This document shows positions 13,077 through 18,012 of a DNA stretch of 18,012 nt, piece by piece (positions within the stretch are counted from its first letter, which is position 1; every line of letters starts with the position of its first letter). Both the position numbers and the translations under genes were made by a program. Source of the DNA: DASPXY01 sp038227745 (GTDB lineage: Bacteria > Planctomycetota > Planctomycetia > Gemmatales > Gemmataceae). The notes beneath the pieces were generated by a model. That model did not search any database. It was given only the letters and a program-made list of their open reading frames with translations, and was not told the origin of the DNA. The stretch is from the NCBI GenBank assembly GCA_038227745.1, contig JBBRPS010000097.1:1-18012 (forward strand), written 5' to 3'.

Positions 13077-15833
13077 TCACACCGCGCGTACCCACGCGAG
13101 CGCGAGTTCCGAGACCGGCACAGGCGCTATCGCCTCGTCGCCAGGATACTCCGCGCGCACCTCATCCTTCAGCGCGACGAGCCGCGCGTTCGCCGCCTGG
13201 CGACCGATCTCGAACGCCCGCCGCGCCTCCGCGACATCGACCCGCGGCGGCCCCTGCGTGGCCTCGGTCACGTGCTCGACGAGCTCGGGCTTCCACTCGG
13301 CCACGTCGCCGCCGACGGGGACGACGAACGACGCGAGCTCCCGCCGGAGCACGAGCGACCGCGTGCCCTCGGTGCGCGCTACCTGAAGCTCGAACAGCAG
13401 CCACGTCCCCTCCTGCCTCGGGCGCTCCCATCCGAGGTGCTTCGCCGGCACATCGAGCGACGCGACGGCCGAAAAATCGCGGTATTGCACGTGTTGCACC
13501 ATCGCCTCGAACACGGGATCTCCAAAACGGAGCAGGCGCGCGCCCTGCTGCGCGACCTCCTTATCGACCGTCGCATTCCCCACCTTCTCGGTCGATACGC
13601 TCCCCGCAACGGCGTATGGATCCCGCTTCTGCCGCTCGGCAGCCAGGTCGGCGAGCTTCTGCGAAGGCTTGAACGAGAAGCGCTTCCCCCCTTCGTCGCG
13701 GTAGCCAAGCCGGGCGTTCGCGCAGTATTGCTTGACGAAGAACTCGAGGTGATCGCTCGTGACCCGGGATTGGACCTTCTTGTAGTCGTCCAGGTTGAAA
13801 CGAGCGAGGCCATTGAACATCCCGATCATCTCGGGGTTCTTCATGATCTCCTCAAGGTGCTTCGCCTTTTCGTCGATGGTTTCCTCAACCCTCTTTTCGC
13901 CCTGTTCAATGGCAAGTTGGTGCAGTTGTTCCAACGAGAGCCCGTGCTCCGCGGCCTGCCCCAGCACGTCGTCGAGGAGATCTTCCGTGCCTTCGCCCCC
14001 CGCCGCCTGGGCGAGCGCGTCCACCACGTCGCCGAGCTTCTTCTCAAGGTATTCGTAGACCTTGTTGTCGGCGTACGCGTCGCTGTCCGTCACGACCTTG
14101 AGGTTGTACACGATCACGGGCTTGGTCTGCCCGTAGCGGTAGACGCGCCCGATCCGCTGCTGGAGCACGTTCGGGTTCCACGGGAGATCGTAGTTCACAA
14201 TCGTGTGGCACCGCCGCTGCAAGTTAAGCCCCTCGCCGCCCGCCGCCGTGGAGACGATGAAGCGCAGCTGGTCCCGTTCGTTGAACCCCGCCACGACCTT
14301 TTTCCGCTCGTCGAGGCTCTTGGAGCCGTGGATCGTGTCCACGCTCTCCTTGCCGAACAAATCCGCGAGAGTACTCGTCAGCACGTCTTGCGTCGCACGG
14401 TATTCGGTGAAGATGAGCACCTTCAGGCCGCGCGCGCTCTCGACGAGTTTCTTGAGCCCGCTTGCGAACCCGTCGAGCTTTGAATCGCGCCCGGGCAACG
14501 CCTCGAGGCGCGCGAGGAGCCCAACGACGAGCTTCGCTTCGTCCCTGATCAGGCTCTGTTTCCCCCTCCTCCCCGTCCCGGTCGCGCCCCCGACGGCGGC
14601 CGCTGCGTTCTCGTCCGGCACCTTGCCGTCCCCGCCTTCGAGTTCACTTTGCGTTCCCTTCAACACCTCGACCCGGCGCTGGAGCGCCGACTTCAGGGCC
14701 TCGCGCGACGATGAGGCGAGCTTCGCGAAGGTGGCCATCAAGAAGCCCACCGCCGACCGCCCCTGGTTGTCGAGCCTGCCGGCCTCGTCGTAGCCGTGCT
14801 TCAGGTAGTTCTTCACCTCTCCTGCGAACGCAACCTCGGCCTCCGTGGGCTGGAACGCGAGGATCGTCGACTTCGCGATGCCGTGGAAGATCTTGTTGCC
14901 CTTCGCGTCCGTCACGAGGCGCTTCCGGTTCCGGATGATCATCTTTGCGAGCGGCAAGTTGTCCGGGAGCCCCTTCAAGCCCTTGTTCGACCCGTGGACG
15001 AGGTCCGGCCGCAAGAGATGGAGCAAGTTGCAGAAATGGTCGTGGTTTCCCGAATGTGGCGTCGCGGTCAGGAAGATCGTGTTCTTGGACTTCTTCTTGT
15101 CACGCAGGTCCCTGGCGAGGTCGTGCCTCTGAACGGGCGAGCGGGTGAGGTGATGCGCTTCGTCGAAGATGACGAGATCCCAAGGGTTGGCGTCCAGCGC
15201 CGCCTTCTTGGGTCCCTCGAGCTTCAACGTGTCGATCGACGCGACCATTTGGTCGAACGTCTCTAGCTCGTTCACTCTGTCGCGGTGGAAGATATTAAAT
15301 ATGCGTCCGAATCTCACGTTCAGCTCAACCTGCCACTGATAAACGAGCCCCGCAGGAGCGACGACCAAGCAGCGAAGGGCACCGCCGGCGCGGTGGCGCA
15401 TGACCTCAAGAATCATGCCGGCCTCGATAGTCTTGCCAAGGCCCACGTCATCGGCGATGAGCCAATGGCGGCCGCCGTCCTCGGCAGGCGGACTTGTGAG
15501 CACGCGGTTCGTGACGACGACCTGATGCGGCAGCATGTCGAACGGCTGGTTCGTGATCTCGCCGGTTTGTTCGTGGCGGGCCTCGAACCAGCGGCCGAGG
15601 ACCCGGAGCTGGAACGGCACCGTGGCGCCTGGCCCAACACTCGCGAGCCTGCTGGCCATATCCTCGACGCGGCGAAGCTGCGCCTCAGTGTACCTCTCAG
15701 CGCCGGTCGCCCCGGCCCAGGTGACGAAGGCACTCCGGGCGCCGGCGATCTCCTCGACGAAGCGCACAACGCCGACCCCGAGCGACGCATCGCTCACGTG
15801 CTCGACCCGATCTCCTGCCCTCAATGCAGCCAT
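13077..15833 (-). CDS. SNF2/RapA-like DEAH helicase (probable defence-module ATPase)
   Basis: A 918-aa superfamily 2 translocase. An SH3/Tudor-like N-terminus (residues 5-56, RAGDRVEHVSDASLGVG ... VTWAG) is followed by the ATPase: DDVGLGKTIEAG (Walker A, 128-139), VIFDEAHH (221-228), LTATPHSG (255-262), then lobe 2 with LIFTEYRATQ (473-482), STAAGGEGLN (528-537) and QQRIGRVYRYGQ (558-569). The C-terminal 300 residues include a charged coiled-coil region and are not recognised. RapA-type enzymes move on double-stranded DNA. ATG 15833 has GGAGG 7 bases upstream. It is the last gene of a tight three-gene set with a PLD-like protein, as in restriction-like anti-phage systems. Transcription recycling (RapA itself) is less likely given these neighbours. 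Confidence 0.9.
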   Translation of the reverse strand: MAALRAGDRVEHVSDASLGVGVVRFVEEIAGARSAFVTWAGATGAERYTEAQLRRVEDMASRLASVGPGATVPFQLRVLGRWFEARHEQTGEITNQPFDMLPHQVVVTNRVLTSPPAEDGGRHWLIADDVGLGKTIEAGMILEVMRHRAGGALRCLVVAPAGLVYQWQVELNVRFGRIFNIFHRDRVNELETFDQMVASIDTLKLEGPKKAALDANPWDLVIFDEAHHLTRSPVQRHDLARDLRDKKKSKNTIFLTATPHSGNHDHFCNLLHLLRPDLVHGSNKGLKGLPDNLPLAKMIIRNRKRLVTDAKGNKIFHGIAKSTILAFQPTEAEVAFAGEVKNYLKHGYDEAGRLDNQGRSAVGFLMATFAKLASSSREALKSALQRRVEVLKGTQSELEGGDGKVPDENAAAAVGGATGTGRRGKQSLIRDEAKLVVGLLARLEALPGRDSKLDGFASGLKKLVESARGLKVLIFTEYRATQDVLTSTLADLFGKESVDTIHGSKSLDERKKVVAGFNERDQLRFIVSTAAGGEGLNLQRRCHTIVNYDLPWNPNVLQQRIGRVYRYGQTKPVIVYNLKVVTDSDAYADNKVYEYLEKKLGDVVDALAQAAGGEGTEDLLDDVLGQAAEHGLSLEQLHQLAIEQGEKRVEETIDEKAKHLEEIMKNPEMIGMFNGLARFNLDDYKKVQSRVTSDHLEFFVKQYCANARLGYRDEGGKRFSFKPSQKLADLAAERQKRDPYAVAGSVSTEKVGNATVDKEVAQQGARLLRFGDPVFEAMVQHVQYRDFSAVASLDVPAKHLGWERPRQEGTWLLFELQVARTEGTRSLVLRRELASFVVPVGGDVAEWKPELVEHVTEATQGPPRVDVAEARRAFEIGRQAANARLVALKDEVRAEYPGDEAIAPVPVSELALAWVRAV

Positions 15834-15844
15834 CCGATGCCTCC

Positions 15845-16576
15845 TTATGCCTCGCGGCGATAGCGGAGCCCGAGGCGGCCGAGGTCCACGTCACGCGACG
15901 GGATTTCCGCCCCTCCCAACATATACTTAGCCGCATCGCGGAGCATCCCGTCGAAGATGTATTTCTGCTTCCGCGCTGCCTCCGCAAGGATGGCGGCGAG
16001 CGCCGGCGGCGCGCCCTCCCACCGCGGCACGCGCGGGCGGAACGCGGATACGGCGCCGGCCATGCGGACGGTCTCCGCATCGTCGATGTCGGCCCGCAAC
16101 TTGAGGCTCTCGGCGAGGGCCGCGACAAGCTGGTAAGGCTCACGATCATCGTCGAGATCCTCCCAGGCCTCGGGCGGTCTCCCAATGACGAGCTGCAGAA
16201 AGACATCGAGCGCCGAGAGCCACGGTACACAGACGGATCGCCGACGCTTCCCAGCTTCCGCGCGCTCGTAGAGGTTAACGGCGTCCACGAGCGCCCTTTC
16301 CGTCACGCCCTGAGGGTCGAGAACGGCGAGCGCGATCTTCCCAATGTCGCTTTCGACATCGTAGACGCGGAGCGACGTTCCCCTGTCGTAGGGGTGCGGA
16401 AAGACGATCATCCTGTGCCTGTGGAGCGTGGCCAGCAGATCCTCCGTGATCCCCTCCGTCAGGCGGCCGATGTCGAACCGCTCGCGGAGCGAATCCCTCT
16501 GCATCGTGAGGAAGCCGCCGTGCTCGCGCACGTCGCGCTTCAGACCGGCTGCCGCCTCGTTCCAATCAATCGTCAT
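15845..16576 (-). CDS. Unrecognised protein between PLD-like and helicase genes
   Basis: A 243-aa acidic-to-neutral cytoplasmic protein of no family known to me. The N-terminal 100 residues look like a mixed alpha/beta or winged-helix-like unit (ITEDLLATLHRHRMIVFPHP, then TSLRVYDVESDIGKIALAVL); the rest is mainly helical, with WEDLDDDREPYQLVAALAES and a basic end (LRYRREA). ATG 16576 overlaps the end of the PLD gene by 11 bases and has GGGAGG 11 bases upstream; ATG 16597 is an alternative with a poorly spaced GGAG. Its stop lies 11 bases before the helicase start. The packing implies co-translation and a shared complex, perhaps as an adaptor or specificity subunit; this is inference from position. 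Confidence 0.75.
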   Translation of the reverse strand: MTIDWNEAAAGLKRDVREHGGFLTMQRDSLRERFDIGRLTEGITEDLLATLHRHRMIVFPHPYDRGTSLRVYDVESDIGKIALAVLDPQGVTERALVDAVNLYERAEAGKRRRSVCVPWLSALDVFLQLVIGRPPEAWEDLDDDREPYQLVAALAESLKLRADIDDAETVRMAGAVSAFRPRVPRWEGAPPALAAILAEAARKQKYIFDGMLRDAAKYMLGGAEIPSRDVDLGRLGLRYRREA

Positions 16577-17900
16577 CGGTATCGCCGCCTCCCTCATGGT
16601 CTCCGTGGAGCAACTCTTCCATCGTCACGTTGTCGAAGTCGTCCGCCTTGCCGAGGATCTCGTTCACTTGGGCCGTCACCTTCTCGAAGCCTACGCGCTC
16701 GTCCTCCCACGTGGCGGCGCCGTCGAGGAGACGGAGGGCGAGGGCGTCGCTCGGCTCCTCACCCTTCGCCGAGCGGCGTTTGGCAATCCGCGCGGCGAAC
16801 GCTCGCCCGACGAACGAGCCGAAGCGTCGGGGCCAGCCGCCCGTGCGGTACGTCGCGGCGAATGTCGATTGGACCAGATCGACGAAGAACGAGCGCGCGA
16901 CGGCGCAGAGGTCGAGGTCCGACGCCAGGGCCTGCCGTCCGGTGCGGAACCCGACGGCACGGGCGACTAGCTCCGGCGTCCGCTGGGCAAGCTGGGCGCG
17001 GAAATGAACGAGCAGCTCGGCACGGAGGTCGTCCTCGCGCCCTGGCTTGGCAAGGCCGCCGCGCTGGAGGTCGGCGACGATCGCGTCGATCTGGCACTCG
17101 ATGCCGGCGCCGTCGAGCTCGCTGCGACGCCGCGCAGCGGCCGCGCGGATGGCCTCCGTCGAGATCCCGGCGGCTTGGACTTCGGCCGTCGCCTGTTGAA
17201 AGAGGTCCCAGTAGGCCCTCGGCATCCACAGCCCGAAGCACGGGAGGTTCAGCGTGAGCTTGCCGAGGATGCTCTGCGTCCTGCGGGCGTCCTTGCGCAG
17301 CCGTCCATCCTCCTCGTCCGGGAGGAGCCGCACCCCGTATCCCGCAGAGACGGTCCTATCGGTCGCGGCCGCAATCCTCTTTCTCGCCTTGGGATGGATC
17401 AGACCGAGGTGCTCAAGGTGCTCCCCGGGCGTCCGGATCACCAGCACGTCGAGCCCGCGACGGCCGCGTCCGACGATGCTACCGGCCTGGAGCCAATCGC
17501 CAACAAATGTTTCAATCGGGACGGGGGGCGGCGGCGGGTCGGCGCCGTTCGGCGGCGGCGGTGGTGGGGGTTTGGTCGTTCCATCCGGAGGCAAAACGGG
17601 GGGACGGGCGCCCTCCAGGCTTTCTGCCAAGCGCAGCAGGTCGGCGGCGGCGTGACGCGTGCCGCCGAGGCTCTGCGCGAAGAGCTGGAACGCGCGGCTC
17701 ACCTCCGGCTCGCCTAGGAGGTTCACCCAGAGGCCGAGTTCGTGGTTCTGCGTGAAAGCCCTCTCGGTCAGGTTCGCGGAGCCGACCAGAAGGGTGGCAG
17801 TCCCGTCTGGGAGCTTGGCGAACACCGCCTTCGCGTGGAGGAGGCCCGCGCGTTCACGGACGATGCGGACCTCTAGTGTCGTCGGCACGAAAACTTGCAC
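16566..17900 (-). CDS. PLD-like (HKD) nuclease-family protein, apparently N-terminally truncated
   Basis: The readable part is 444 aa from GTG 17900. One HKD half-site is near its start: LLHAKAVFAKLPDG (H22, K24) followed by LLVGSANLTERAF (G40, S41, N43), the H-x-K...G-S-x-N signature. A Pro-rich linker (PPPPPPPNGADPPPPP) near 110-125 leads to a helical C-terminal half and an acidic end (GGGDTDDD). PLD-family nucleases of this type normally carry well over 100 residues before the HKD motif, and the open frame continues upstream of 17900 without a stop to the edge of the window, through sequence that appears to be an insertion sequence. So the true start is probably lost. GTG 17900 has no clear ribosome binding site. 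Likely role: nuclease partner of the downstream helicase. Confidence 0.75.
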   Translation of the reverse strand: MQVFVPTTLEVRIVRERAGLLHAKAVFAKLPDGTATLLVGSANLTERAFTQNHELGLWVNLLGEPEVSRAFQLFAQSLGGTRHAAADLLRLAESLEGARPPVLPPDGTTKPPPPPPPNGADPPPPPVPIETFVGDWLQAGSIVGRGRRGLDVLVIRTPGEHLEHLGLIHPKARKRIAAATDRTVSAGYGVRLLPDEEDGRLRKDARRTQSILGKLTLNLPCFGLWMPRAYWDLFQQATAEVQAAGISTEAIRAAAARRRSELDGAGIECQIDAIVADLQRGGLAKPGREDDLRAELLVHFRAQLAQRTPELVARAVGFRTGRQALASDLDLCAVARSFFVDLVQSTFAATYRTGGWPRRFGSFVGRAFAARIAKRRSAKGEEPSDALALRLLDGAATWEDERVGFEKVTAQVNEILGKADDFDNVTMEELLHGDHEGGGDTDDD

Positions 17901-18012
17901 TAAATTGGACTGTCCTGCTATGCTGAGCGTGTGCTCCGTTTCGGCGTGGGAGGTGCCCCATGCGTGGACGCAAGCCCGAGGTATTGGCCATCCCTTCCCC
18001 GGACCTTTCGGA
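17901..18012 (+). mobile_element. Left end of a probable IS630-type insertion sequence (cut by the window)
   Basis: A transposase-like reading frame begins at 17960 and points away from the PLD gene, and the PLD coding sequence loses its natural start at about 17900. IS630-type elements insert at TA; a TA occurs at 17901-17902. The exact end and inverted repeat cannot be fixed because only one side is in view. The family is inferred from the transposase N-terminus. Confidence 0.45.
17960..18012 (+). CDS. N-terminus of a probable IS630-family transposase (truncated by the window)
   Basis: ATG 17960 has GGGAGG at 17948-17953, six bases upstream, a strong ribosome binding site. The 17 visible residues, MRGRKPEVLAIPSPDLS, resemble the start of planctomycete IS630-type transposases, which often open with M-x-GRKP, a short hydrophobic stretch and an acidic turn before a helix-turn-helix. 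The DDE domain would lie outside the window, so the call rests on the N-terminus and on the broken neighbour only. Confidence 0.5.
   Translation, partial: MRGRKPEVLAIPSPDLS

Noticed and set aside
9848..13672. A 1274-codon plus-strand open frame
   Set aside because: It runs antisense to the kinase, the PSD1 remnant and the helicase end; its Arg/Pro/His-rich product has no domain, while the minus strand holds clear families. It is a shadow of high-GC codon bias.
17530..17600. GC-rich simple repeat (GGC/GGT runs)
   Set aside because: It encodes the Pro-rich linker of the PLD-like protein, so it is low-complexity coding sequence rather than an independent repeat element.
13077..17900. Naming the module DISARM or Dpd
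   Set aside because: A SNF2 helicase and a PLD protein alone are not diagnostic; the methyltransferase, DrmA/DrmB or DpdA genes that define those systems are not in the window.
17895..17924. A hybrid promoter for the transposase (TTGCAC with TATGCT)
   Set aside because: The -35 match is only three of six and would lie outside the element; an alternative TTGGAC lies only 8 bases from the -10, too close to work.

Overview
The window is GC-rich bacterial DNA with a strong planctomycete character, most likely a Gemmata-like member of the Gemmataceae. The evidence is the mix of families read from the proteins: two Tat-exported DUF1501 proteins, C-terminal remnants of PSD1 (DUF1549/DUF1553) proteins, a membrane-tethered Ser/Thr kinase with a WD40 propeller, DUF4058 and Uma2 proteins, an Rpn-like nuclease/transposase protein and a secreted SGNH hydrolase. 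No rRNA, tRNA or CRISPR array was seen. Family names come from motif recognition by eye, not from a search.

Layout. (1) 1-2181, plus strand: the tail of an unidentified gene, a translationally coupled pair of small genes (a Cys-rich protein and an 87-aa protein), then a DUF433/DUF5615 toxin-antitoxin-like pair. The pair is bracketed by an 84-bp direct repeat that copies the 3' end of the 87-aa gene. (2) 2300-3004: a secreted SGNH hydrolase, converging on the next block across a hairpin. (3) 3053-9397, minus strand: two DUF1501 genes, then DUF4058, Uma2, a DUF4279-like protein, and an Rpn-like gene whose last 71 codons are duplicated in tandem behind its stop codon. (4) 9462-13050, minus strand: a kinase-WD40 gene lying between two PSD1 tail fragments; the second carries an in-frame stop. 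Three degenerate 22-bp repeats sit upstream of the kinase. (5) 13077-17900, minus strand: a tightly packed set of a PLD-like (HKD) protein, an unrecognised ~240-aa protein and a SNF2/RapA-like helicase, resembling the helicase-plus-nuclease cores of restriction-like anti-phage systems. (6) 17901-18012: the start of what looks like an IS630-type insertion sequence, which appears to have removed the 5' end of the PLD gene.

How it fits together. This is an accessory, rearranged region. Gene tails without heads, tail duplications flanking cassettes, several nuclease-fold families that behave as mobile or selfish genes, and an insertion sequence all point to repeated insertion and recombination. 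The most interesting unit is the PLD / unknown / SNF2 operon. It abuts a broken PSD1 gene at one end and is cut by the insertion sequence at the other, so it is either a decaying defence module or the visible part of a larger one continuing beyond position 18012.
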